Source: Pseudarthrobacter sp. W1I19
Lineage (GTDB): Bacteria; Actinomycetota; Actinomycetes; Actinomycetales; Micrococcaceae
Direction of reading: 5' to 3'
Length of the DNA stretch: 64,000 nt
Assembly (NCBI RefSeq): GCF_030817835.1
Contig: NZ_JAUSZR010000001.1
Location: 2,976,001 to 3,040,000 of the forward strand
The notes under the pieces were generated by a model, which ran no database searches, had not been told where the DNA came from, and worked only from the letters and a program-made list of their open reading frames with translations. Shown one piece after another: positions 44,856 to 52,201 of this stretch (its first letter is position 1; each line of letters begins with the position of its first letter). The translations under genes and the position numbers were made by a program.

Positions 44856-46358
44856 ATGAGCGGAACCAGTAAGCATCCAGCCAAAACTGTGCTGGTGACC
44901 GGCGCCACCGGCTACATCGGCGGCCGGCTGGTGCCCAGGCTCCTGGACGAGGGGCACACGGTCAAAGTCCTGGTGCGCTCCCCCGGCAAGATCGCCGGCG
45001 TCCCGTGGCGGGACCAGGTGGAGGTGGTGGAAAGCAGCCTGGACGACGCCGGGGCGCTGCGGGCGGCGCTGGCCGGCGTCGACGTCTTCTACTACCTGGT
45101 GCACTCCATGGCAGCCGGTGCCGGTTTTGAAGCCAAGGAACAGGAGATGGCACGGACTGCTGCCGGGGCCGCGGCCGCCGCCGGAGTGGACAGGATTGTC
45201 TACTTGGGCGGGCTCCATCCCAAGGGCGTGGAGCTTTCCACCCACATGCGTTCCCGGGAGGCCGTGGGCCAGGTATTCCTGGACAGCCCGGTGGATGCGG
45301 TGGTCTTCCAGGCCGGGGTGGTCATCGGCTCGGGTTCGGCATCCTTCGAGATGATCCGCCACCTCGCCGAAACGCTGCCGCTGATGCCGGCGCCAAGCTG
45401 GGTCCGGAACCGGATCGAGGCCATCGCTGTGCGCGATGTCCTGTACTACCTCGTCGCCGCGGCGTCCCTGGACGGCCCGCTTAACCGCACCTTCGACGTC
45501 GGCTGCCGCCAGGTCCTCACGTACGCCGGCATGATGCAGGAATACGCTGCGGAAGCCGGCCTGCCCTACCGGCCGGTGCTGGCCCTGCCGGTTCCGGCAC
45601 CCAAGTTGGCTGGCATGTGGGTGGCCCTGACCACCCCCATCCCGCTGTCCATGGCCGTGCCCCTTGTGCAGTCGCTGCAGCACGATGCCGTCGCCGATGA
45701 GCACGACATCGATCACTTCATTCCGCAGCCGGACGGCGGCCTGACCGCCTACCGCACTGCCGTCGCCCTGGCCCTGGGCAAGGAACGCGACGGCCAGGTG
45801 GAGACCACGTGGGCCAACGCCGGCGTCGATGCCGATCCGTTGCCCAGCGACCCCGGCTGGGCCGGGCACAAGGTGTACATCGACGAACGGACCTTCCATG
45901 GCGACGTCGATCCTGCCCATGTGTGGACGGTCATCGAAGGCATCGGCGGACGGAACGGCTGGTACTCCCTGCCGCTGGCCTGGCAGGTGCGGGGATGGCT
46001 GGACAAACTGACAGGCGGAGCCGGGCTGCTGCGGGGACGCAGGCACCCGCACACGCTGGCGACCGGAGAGGTGGTGGACTGGTGGCGGGTGGAACGGATC
46101 GATCGCGGGAAACTGCTGCGGCTCCGGGCCGAAATGCGGGCCCCGGGGCGTGCCTGGCTGGAGCTGTCGGTGGAGCCGGACGGGAACGGCAGCCGCTACC
46201 GTCAGCGGGCTATCTTCTTCCCCAAGGGGCTCAGCGGGCGGCTGTACTGGCTCGCTGTCCTGCCGTTCCACAGCCTGATCTTCCCGGCCATGGCCAGGAA
46301 CATCACCGGCGCGGCACGGAAGCTGGTGGATGCGGAGCCGGGCGGCCGGACCCCGTAG
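44856..46358 (+). CDS. SDR family NAD(P)-binding protein with DUF2867 domain
   Basis: A 500-residue two-domain protein. The first 300 residues are an atypical SDR with VLVTGATGYIGGRLVPRL at 12-29 and YYLVHSM near 73. The C-terminal 170 residues are a DUF2867 domain of the START/SRPBCC type, with WYSLPLAWQVRGWLDKLTGG near 370 and a final hydrophobic segment at about 460-480. The combination is common in actinobacteria and cyanobacteria, without a known reaction; a lipid or quinone substrate is plausible from the START-like part. It is divergent from mfd and heads a run of three genes. Confidence 0.86.
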   Translation: MSGTSKHPAKTVLVTGATGYIGGRLVPRLLDEGHTVKVLVRSPGKIAGVPWRDQVEVVESSLDDAGALRAALAGVDVFYYLVHSMAAGAGFEAKEQEMARTAAGAAAAAGVDRIVYLGGLHPKGVELSTHMRSREAVGQVFLDSPVDAVVFQAGVVIGSGSASFEMIRHLAETLPLMPAPSWVRNRIEAIAVRDVLYYLVAAASLDGPLNRTFDVGCRQVLTYAGMMQEYAAEAGLPYRPVLALPVPAPKLAGMWVALTTPIPLSMAVPLVQSLQHDAVADEHDIDHFIPQPDGGLTAYRTAVALALGKERDGQVETTWANAGVDADPLPSDPGWAGHKVYIDERTFHGDVDPAHVWTVIEGIGGRNGWYSLPLAWQVRGWLDKLTGGAGLLRGRRHPHTLATGEVVDWWRVERIDRGKLLRLRAEMRAPGRAWLELSVEPDGNGSRYRQRAIFFPKGLSGRLYWLAVLPFHSLIFPAMARNITGAARKLVDAEPGGRTP

Positions 46359-46401
46359 GATGTTTGGAGCCTAATCCGACCCCCACGTCCCAGGAGGACC
46401 C

Positions 46402-46899
46402 ATGGCCTTGAGCGCAACCACCACCCTTCCGCACTCCGTCCCCAGCGTTGCAGCTGTCCTGGTGAACGAGGATTTCCAGCGCCACGTCAGCCAGCTGGTG
46501 GGCGGCAGCCTGGAATCCTTCACCGTAGACGGCGACGTTGCCGGCGCGTTCAGCGCCACGTCCGTGCGGACCCTGCCCACCACCCGGCTGCCCGAGTTCG
46601 CCCGCAAGTTCGTGGGTGAGCACCTGAAGGTGACCCAGGTGGAGAACTGGGACGCTCCCGCCGCCGACGGCTCCCGGCAGAGCAACATCTCGCTGAAGAT
46701 CGCCGGCGCCCCGGTGGACGTTACGGCCGTCCAGCGGCTGGTAGCGGCCGACGGCGGCACCCGCGTGGAGCTCGAAGGTGCTGTAAAGTCCTCGGTGCCG
46801 TTCCTGGGCGGCAAGATCGCCGACGCTGCCGAGCCGATGGTTGCCAAGGCACTGAACCTGCAGGCCCAGCAGGCACAGGCCTGGCTGGAAAGCCACTAG
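46402..46899 (+). CDS. DUF2505 domain-containing protein
   Basis: A 165-residue protein of the actinobacterial DUF2505 family, a START-like lipid-binding fold. The pattern begins with TTTLPHSVPSVAAVLVNEDF and continues through TRLPEFARKFVGEHLKVTQVE to an acidic ligand-pocket segment ending in PFLGGKIADAAEP. Its role is unknown. AGGAGG is 4 bases before the ATG. It lies between the DUF2867 protein and a small membrane protein, so a shared lipid-related job is possible. Confidence 0.88.
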   Translation: MALSATTTLPHSVPSVAAVLVNEDFQRHVSQLVGGSLESFTVDGDVAGAFSATSVRTLPTTRLPEFARKFVGEHLKVTQVENWDAPAADGSRQSNISLKIAGAPVDVTAVQRLVAADGGTRVELEGAVKSSVPFLGGKIADAAEPMVAKALNLQAQQAQAWLESH

Positions 46900-46903
46900 C
46901 CGC

Positions 46904-47125
46904 GTGGAGTTGCCCGTCTTTGCCGCGCTGGTCCTGATCGTTGCCGGCATCTGGTCGCTGGTGGTCTGGCCGCAGTTCCTGCGCCGGGTCATGAAGGATC
47001 CGCGCGCCCGCGACGCCGCCGGCAAGGCCACGAGATTCCTCACCGTCCACGTGGTGCTGGTAGCCATCTCGATGGTGCTGGGTGCGGCCACGGCCCTGAT
47101 TGGAATTCTGGGGCTGTTCAGCTAG
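46904..47125 (+). CDS. SCO4848 family membrane protein
   Basis: A 73-residue integral membrane protein with two hydrophobic segments (about 3-24 and 46-70) joined by a basic loop, PQFLRRVMKDPRARD. It matches the small SCO4848 family found in actinobacteria. The GTG start lies 4 bp after the DUF2505 stop, indicating co-transcription. No function is known. Confidence 0.85.
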   Translation: MELPVFAALVLIVAGIWSLVVWPQFLRRVMKDPRARDAAGKATRFLTVHVVLVAISMVLGAATALIGILGLFS

Positions 47126-47207
47126 GCCCCGTCAGGAATCGAACCAGGCCCCGCCAGAAATCGAACCAGGCCCGCCAGACATCAAACCGGGCCCGCCAGG
47201 CAACAAA
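47126..47207. repeat. Degenerate 21-22-bp tandem repeat
   Basis: About four units of the form AGGCCCCGCCAGAAATCGAACC follow the SCO4848-like gene, each differing at a few positions. There is no palindrome within the unit. It lies just before a bidirectional terminator. Confidence 0.7.
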
Positions 47208-47210
47208 AAT

Positions 47211-47247
47211 CGTCCGGCCCTCATCCCGTTGGGAGGAGGGCCGGACG
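47211..47247. terminator. Bidirectional intrinsic terminator
   Basis: CGTCCGGCCCTC (47211-47222) pairs with GAGGGCCGGACG (47236-47247), followed by TTTTG on the plus strand and by ATTTTTG on the minus strand. It lies between convergent SCO4848-like and sufU genes. Confidence 0.88.
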
Positions 47248-47272
47248 TTTTGCTGTCTTGGTTCTTGCCTTC

Positions 47273-47722
47273 TCAGGCAGCCTGGTTGAGCGCGTCCTCG
47301 GCGGCAACCCAGGAAATCATGGCGCACTTGACCCGTGCCGCGTACCGGGCCACTCCCTCAAACGCTGCCGCGTCGCCCAGCAAGTCCGGATCCGCATGGA
47401 TCTTTCCCCGGGATCGCAGGACCTCGCGGAAGCTGTCGATCACCTCGTGAAGTTCCGCCACGGTCATGCCCTCTGCCAGGTCGGTCAGCACAGAGGCCGA
47501 GGCCATGGAGATGGAGCAGCCCGCGCCGTCCCAGGCAACCTGTGCCACTTTCCCGTCGCTGACGGCCAGGCGCAGTGTTACTTCGTCGCCGCAGACCGGG
47601 TTGAGCTGGTGGGATTGGCCCGTGGTGGCGCCGTTGGGCGCATCGGTGCCGGCCAGTCCGCTGCCATGCCGGGCTTTGGAATGGTCCAGGATGATCTGCT
47701 GGTACAGCTGGTCGAGGCTCAT
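47273..47722 (-). CDS. sufU: SUF system Fe-S cluster assembly protein SufU
   Basis: A 149-residue SufU that accepts sulfur from SufS through a zinc-bound site. Its cysteines are in NPVCGDEV (C44 region), GAGCSISMA (C68 region) and VKCAMISW (C132 region), matching the three-Cys SufU pattern with the partner Asp in CGDE. The insert between the second and third cysteines, DLAEGMTVAELHEVI, is typical of the Gram-positive SufU rather than IscU. It lies 27 bp after sufS in the same operon. Confidence 0.94.
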   Translation of the reverse strand: MSLDQLYQQIILDHSKARHGSGLAGTDAPNGATTGQSHQLNPVCGDEVTLRLAVSDGKVAQVAWDGAGCSISMASASVLTDLAEGMTVAELHEVIDSFREVLRSRGKIHADPDLLGDAAAFEGVARYAARVKCAMISWVAAEDALNQAA

Positions 47723-47749
47723 GGTTTTACCTTCAGGGTGTGTGGGGTC

Positions 47750-49075
47750 TTAGGCGCGGAAGTAGGCACGCACGCCCGCGACGGCATCCAGGAACTGGTC
47801 GACGTCGTCCGTGGTGTTGTAGAGGTAGGCGCTCGCCCTGGTGGTGGCGGTCAGACCCAGCCGGCGGTGCAGCGGTTGCGCGCAGTGGTGGCCCACCCGC
47901 ACCGCGATGCCCCGCGAGTCCAGGAACTGGCCCACGTCATGGGCGTGCACACCGTCGACGTCGAAGGCGGCGAGCCCGATGCGGTCCTGCCCGGCTGCAG
48001 GCCCGAGGACGCGGATGCCCGGGATGGATTCGAGGCCGGTGACCATCCGCTGGCCGAGCTCGGCCTCCCACCGGTGGATCCGGTCCAGCCCTGTTTCGGT
48101 CAGGTAGTTCACGGCCGCGGCCAGCGCCACCGCCTGCGAGATGCGCTGGGTCCCGGCTTCGAAGCGCTGGGGCGCCGGCAGGTACTCGGCCCGCTCCATG
48201 GTGACCGTGGTGATCATGGAGCCGCCGGTCAGGAACGGCGGCAGCACGTCCAGGAGGTCCTGCTTCCCGTAGAACACGCCGATTCCCGTGGGTGCGAGCA
48301 TTTTGTGCCCGGAGAACACCGCAAAGTCCACATCCAGCTCTTTGGCGTCCAGCGGCATGTGCGGGGCGGACTGGCAGGCGTCCAGTACCACCAGGGCTCC
48401 GGCCTCCCGGCCCAGGGCTGCGAGTTCACTGACGGGGTTGATGGTGCCCAGGACGTTGGAGGCATGGGTGAAGGCCAGGAGCTTTGTCCGGCCGTTCACG
48501 ATGTCCCGGGCCACGTCCATACGGAGGCTGCCGTCGTCGTCCACGGGGATGTACCGCAGGGTAGCCCCGGTGCGGAAGGCGAGTTCCTGCCAGGGAATGA
48601 GGTTGGCGTGGTGCTCCATCTCGGTGACCACGATTTCGTCGCCAGGGTTCAGGGCAAGCTCCTTGAGCCGGGCGTCGCCCCTGCCCTGGGCTGCCCACAA
48701 ACCCGCATTGGAAAGGGCGTAGCTGAGGAGATTCAGGCCCTCGGTGGCATTGGACGTCCAGATGACCTCGGAGTAGTCGGCGCCCACAAAGTCGGCCACC
48801 TTCTGCCGGGCGTCCTCGAACGCCTCGGTGGCTTCGACCGCGAGGTGGTGGGCGCCCCGGTGCACGGCGGCGTTGCGCTGCTCGTAGAATTCCTGCTCGG
48901 CTTCGATGACGCTGAGCGGATTCTGGGACGTGGCTCCGGAGTCCAGGTAGATCAGCGGGCGACCGTTGACCAGTTGGTCCAGGACTGGAAAGTCGTTGCG
49001 GATGCGCTGCACTTCGGCGTTGTCCATCACCGGTAGGGCACGTTCCAGTGTGGCTGGCGTTGAAACTACGGCCAA
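47750..49075 (-). CDS. sufS: Cysteine desulfurase SufS
   Basis: A 441-residue PLP enzyme of class V aminotransferase fold that removes sulfur from cysteine for SufU. NDFPVLDQLVNGRPLIYLDSGATS is the family opening, TEMEHHANLIPWQ (about 135) is the PLP-binding region, SGHKMLAPTGIG (about 245) holds the PLP lysine, and RVGHHCAQPLHRRLG (about 395) the persulfide cysteine. I accept a TTG start at 49075, since AAGGAG precedes it by 6 bases; ATG 49026 is a downstream alternative. Other suf genes are not in this window. Confidence 0.93.
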   Translation of the reverse strand: MAVVSTPATLERALPVMDNAEVQRIRNDFPVLDQLVNGRPLIYLDSGATSQNPLSVIEAEQEFYEQRNAAVHRGAHHLAVEATEAFEDARQKVADFVGADYSEVIWTSNATEGLNLLSYALSNAGLWAAQGRGDARLKELALNPGDEIVVTEMEHHANLIPWQELAFRTGATLRYIPVDDDGSLRMDVARDIVNGRTKLLAFTHASNVLGTINPVSELAALGREAGALVVLDACQSAPHMPLDAKELDVDFAVFSGHKMLAPTGIGVFYGKQDLLDVLPPFLTGGSMITTVTMERAEYLPAPQRFEAGTQRISQAVALAAAVNYLTETGLDRIHRWEAELGQRMVTGLESIPGIRVLGPAAGQDRIGLAAFDVDGVHAHDVGQFLDSRGIAVRVGHHCAQPLHRRLGLTATTRASAYLYNTTDDVDQFLDAVAGVRAYFRA

Positions 49076-49545
49076 AACAAACTCCTTGAAATGCCAACGG
49101 ATGACACTCAATTGTCCCACACACGGCTGTGGCGGCCGCCCGGTGGGGGCAGCCGCCACAGTCGCTCCGGGCTTCAGCCCGCGGAGTGGAGGGCCGGCGA
49201 CGGCTGGGGGGAGAGTCTCGGTCTCAGAAGACTCTGACGTCGCCGGCCCCGTCCAGCCCGGTCCCAGTGGACCGGAAGTTTGTTGGATACAAGGCCTGGT
49301 TGTGTTCCCGCCGCTGCGGCTTCTTTCGTGCCGCTTGCTTTGGTTCCATAAGTAAATACTCCGCGGCCACCCGGCACACGAGTAGGATGTACTCGAATTC
49401 CGCCACGTGGGACTACCTAGGGCGGCAGATACCCGCAGGCCCGGAAACCACTCGGGAGCGCCCCGGCCAATTGCGGACGGAGGGCATGGAGATGCCACGG
49501 CGGTGCCTCAGGGAAGCACAACCGGGGGCTCGGGCGGGTGAAGGC
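49076..49545. other. 470-bp intergenic region between sufS and the LuxR-type genes
   Basis: The stretch contains a hairpin with CTGTGGCGGC and GCCGCCACAG arms around 49129-49162 and a second small stem CGGGCTTCAGCCCG near 49168. These could shape the 5' end of the sufSU mRNA or end the LuxR-type transcript. A short basic open frame is listed separately. I see no convincing longer gene. Confidence 0.6.
49224..49349 (-). CDS. Possible 41-residue basic peptide (uncertain)
   Basis: An ATG at 49349 has GGAG 9 bases upstream and opens a 41-codon frame starting MEPKQAARKKPQRREHN. The N-terminal half is strongly basic and the C-terminal half Gly/Asp-rich. There is no recognisable family, so this could be a chance frame in the sufS leader region. 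Confidence 0.25.
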   Translation of the reverse strand: MEPKQAARKKPQRREHNQALYPTNFRSTGTGLDGAGDVRVF

Positions 49546-52095
49546 CTACTTGGGCAGTGCGGACTCCAGCTCATCCCGGCTCCGCACGCCAAGCTTGACG
49601 TACGTGCGGTACAGGTGGCCCTCCACGGTGCGCACCGATACCATCAGCCGCTGGGCGATCTCACGGTCCGTGAGGCCCTGGACAGCCAGTCCCACAATGT
49701 CCTGTTCACGCCGGGTAAGGTGGACGGCCGGCGCCGCGGCGATAAAGCGGCCTTCCCGGAATCTTTCGCCGAGCTCGTGGTCGCATTTCTCGCGCAGGGC
49801 CACAGCCTGCCTGGAGCGCCGGCGTTCCCCCGCCTGCTCCAGCAGGGTGCTGGCACGGGCGTAGGCTTCCCGTGCCAGGTTCACGAAGCCCGCTTCCTCC
49901 AGTGCGGAGGCCGTCTCCATTAGCGCATCCCCGTCGGCTTCTTCCCACCGGGCGGCCAGGGCAATCATCGCCTGCGCCCACCGGCCCTCCACTCCCTGGG
50001 CAACCGTCTGCACCATCGGGATAACCGAGGGGTCGCCCAGATCCCAGCAGATGGCAAGGAGCTCAAGCAGGGTTCCGGCCCTCGCGGTGGCATCCGGCGT
50101 GGTGGCCAGCGTGTGCAGCGCGGCAAGGCCCTTGCCGTCCCGGGACAGGTACTCGGCGGCAGCGGCGCTGTACGCGGCGGCCAGGAGCTCGTGGGCCGCC
50201 CCGCCCGCCCCCGCATCGCTGTAGTCCTGTTCCAGGCGCTGCGCCTGGGCCGAATCCCCCAGTCTTGCGGCAACATAAAAACCCAACGCTGAAGCAAAGC
50301 GGAACAGCTGCAGCGGATCGTTTAGCCGGAGTGCCTCCACGGCCGGCAGCAGCACCTGGTATGCACGCTCCATCCGGCCCTGCCGCAGCAGGGAGTACCC
50401 CCGCAGCACCTGGAGGCTGCCGTTGAACGTGGCAGACCCCGGCGAATGGCTTGCGGCGTAATTGTCGAGTTCACGCTCGGCCGATTCCCACTCCCCCATG
50501 GCAAGGTAGTCGGTCACCAGCCGGCCCAGCACAAACTCGGTATAGAAGAACAGGCTGTCTTCCAGCGGAGGCAGCTCGGAAGTGGCCAGAAGCGCCGAAT
50601 CCAGGCCCTCGGAGGCGCGGCCGGTGGCAGCCAGGGCGTGCGCCAGGAGTGCCTCTCCCAACGCCCTGAGCGGTTCGCCCCCGGCATCCGCGGAGGTGCT
50701 GTTCCTGATGTCCCTGACCTCCACGGCCAGCGCTTCGGCGTCAACGTCCGCGCCCAGTTCCAGGAGGCGCACGACGCGCAGGAGGTGATCCGGTGCGGTG
50801 CGGTCGCCGTCGTCGCGCTGTAGGACGTGCTCGCGCAGGTCCTCTGCGAGGGCGTTGAGCGGGGCGCCATTCGCCTGGTGGGCGGCGGCCCGGAGCAGTA
50901 CGACGGCGGGGCCTTCCGCCGTACCGGATAACTGCAGCCAGCAGGCGTCCAGGAGATCGGCAGCAGGCCCGTACATGCCCTCGTTATAGAGCGCCCGGGC
51001 CTGGATGGCTTTAGCCAGGGGCACCAGTCCGGGATCCCGGATTTTGGCAGCTATGGTGCGGGCACTGTCGTTGCGGAACCGCCGCAGGGCTTCGCGGGCG
51101 GCCTGAAGCATCTCGGGATCAGGAATCCGCAGGCCAACCTCGAATGCCCACTCGACGGAGCGGAGCATGCCCTCGCCGCGCAGGGCGGTGCCGTCCTGAT
51201 GGGCCCGGATCCTTTCCAGCAGTTGCAGGCTCCGGGACACTGACAAGGTGTTCCTGATCGCTTTGGCAAACAGGGCGTTCCACATGGAGAGTTCGGCCGG
51301 AACCCCGGAGCTCTCGGAAACCATCTGCTGGTCAATGAGGGACCGGACCACCGCGGCCCCGCTGATGTCCTCGATCACTTTCCGGCCTACCGGTCCGGCG
51401 AGGGCTATGAGCTTCAGGGCCTCCTGTTCCTCCGGCGCCCGCCGGAGGTGGTCCTTCGTCACCACAGCCATGAGCTGGGGGCCGTCAGAAGGCAGGGCCC
51501 CCAACAGTATCCAGATGCCGTTCCGCTTGGCCAGGACGCCCGTTTCGGCGGCATCGTGCAGCAGTGCGTCCAGGATGCGCGGGTTGCCGCCGGAGCCGTG
51601 CCAGACAGCATCAACCGTTGCCGGCGGCACGGTTCCGTCGAGGACGTGGGCCAATACCTCTTCGATCTGTTCCCGGTTCAGGGGCCGCAGGTCCACCCGC
51701 TCGGCAAGGCCGTCGTACCAGAGCTGGTCCAACGGCTGCGGGAGGCCGGGCCGGGGCCTGGCAGCAGCCACCACCGTAGCCCAGCCGGCAGAGATAAGGT
51801 CTGCCAGTACGCCGGCCGAGGCGTCGTCCAGGTGGTGGGCATCATCCACCACCAGCAGGACCGGGGCTCCGCGGCCTGCCTTGAGTTTTTCGAAGTAGGT
51901 CCACATTGACCGCAGAACCGCTACCGGCGAGACGGACTCTTCAGCGCTCAGGTCTCCCGTATAGGGGGTGAGGACGCCGAAGGGCACGGCCGCGAGGGCG
52001 GAGCTGCCGTGGATCTGCAGGATGTTCAGCTGCCCCGCGAAACGCTCGGCAATCGCCTCCGTTAGGGACGTTTTGCCGATGCCCGGCCCGGCCAT
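49546..52095 (-). CDS. Large LuxR-type ATPase transcriptional regulator, second of a pair
   Basis: An 849-residue LAL-type regulator when read from the ATG at 52095. It has a STAND-like ATPase with Walker A GPGIGKTSL at residues 3-11 and Walker B LLVVDDAHHLDD near 80, a long helical repeat region, and a C-terminal LuxR helix-turn-helix with LTRREQDIVGLAVQGLTDREIA and SVRTVEGHLYRTYVKLG. The Walker A site is too close to the start. The in-frame extension back to 52215 adds GRREPLERI, the usual element before it, with AGGGG 8 bases before a CTG. The true start is therefore probably upstream and overlaps the preceding gene. Confidence 0.85.
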   Translation of the reverse strand: MAGPGIGKTSLTEAIAERFAGQLNILQIHGSSALAAVPFGVLTPYTGDLSAEESVSPVAVLRSMWTYFEKLKAGRGAPVLLVVDDAHHLDDASAGVLADLISAGWATVVAAARPRPGLPQPLDQLWYDGLAERVDLRPLNREQIEEVLAHVLDGTVPPATVDAVWHGSGGNPRILDALLHDAAETGVLAKRNGIWILLGALPSDGPQLMAVVTKDHLRRAPEEQEALKLIALAGPVGRKVIEDISGAAVVRSLIDQQMVSESSGVPAELSMWNALFAKAIRNTLSVSRSLQLLERIRAHQDGTALRGEGMLRSVEWAFEVGLRIPDPEMLQAAREALRRFRNDSARTIAAKIRDPGLVPLAKAIQARALYNEGMYGPAADLLDACWLQLSGTAEGPAVVLLRAAAHQANGAPLNALAEDLREHVLQRDDGDRTAPDHLLRVVRLLELGADVDAEALAVEVRDIRNSTSADAGGEPLRALGEALLAHALAATGRASEGLDSALLATSELPPLEDSLFFYTEFVLGRLVTDYLAMGEWESAERELDNYAASHSPGSATFNGSLQVLRGYSLLRQGRMERAYQVLLPAVEALRLNDPLQLFRFASALGFYVAARLGDSAQAQRLEQDYSDAGAGGAAHELLAAAYSAAAAEYLSRDGKGLAALHTLATTPDATARAGTLLELLAICWDLGDPSVIPMVQTVAQGVEGRWAQAMIALAARWEEADGDALMETASALEEAGFVNLAREAYARASTLLEQAGERRRSRQAVALREKCDHELGERFREGRFIAAAPAVHLTRREQDIVGLAVQGLTDREIAQRLMVSVRTVEGHLYRTYVKLGVRSRDELESALPK

Positions 52096-52201
52096 GAGGA
52101 AAACAGCATGGCTGCTGCCGTTCCGGACAATATTGCAGATCCGTTCCAGCGGCTCCCGGCGCCCGGTAAGGGCGCGGTGGGCTGTTTGCGGTTTGTGGCC
52201 G

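Noticed and set aside
47126..47207. Short tandem repeats as a CRISPR array
   Set aside because: Units are directly adjacent, degenerate and lack unique spacers or cas genes.
47258..49036. 592-codon plus-strand frame opposite sufU-sufS
   Set aside because: It is a shadow of two conserved genes, with no ribosome site or recognisable domain.
49076..49498. N-terminal extension of SufS
   Set aside because: The added 141 residues lack similarity to cysteine desulfurases, and the TTG at 49075 has AAGGAG at proper spacing.
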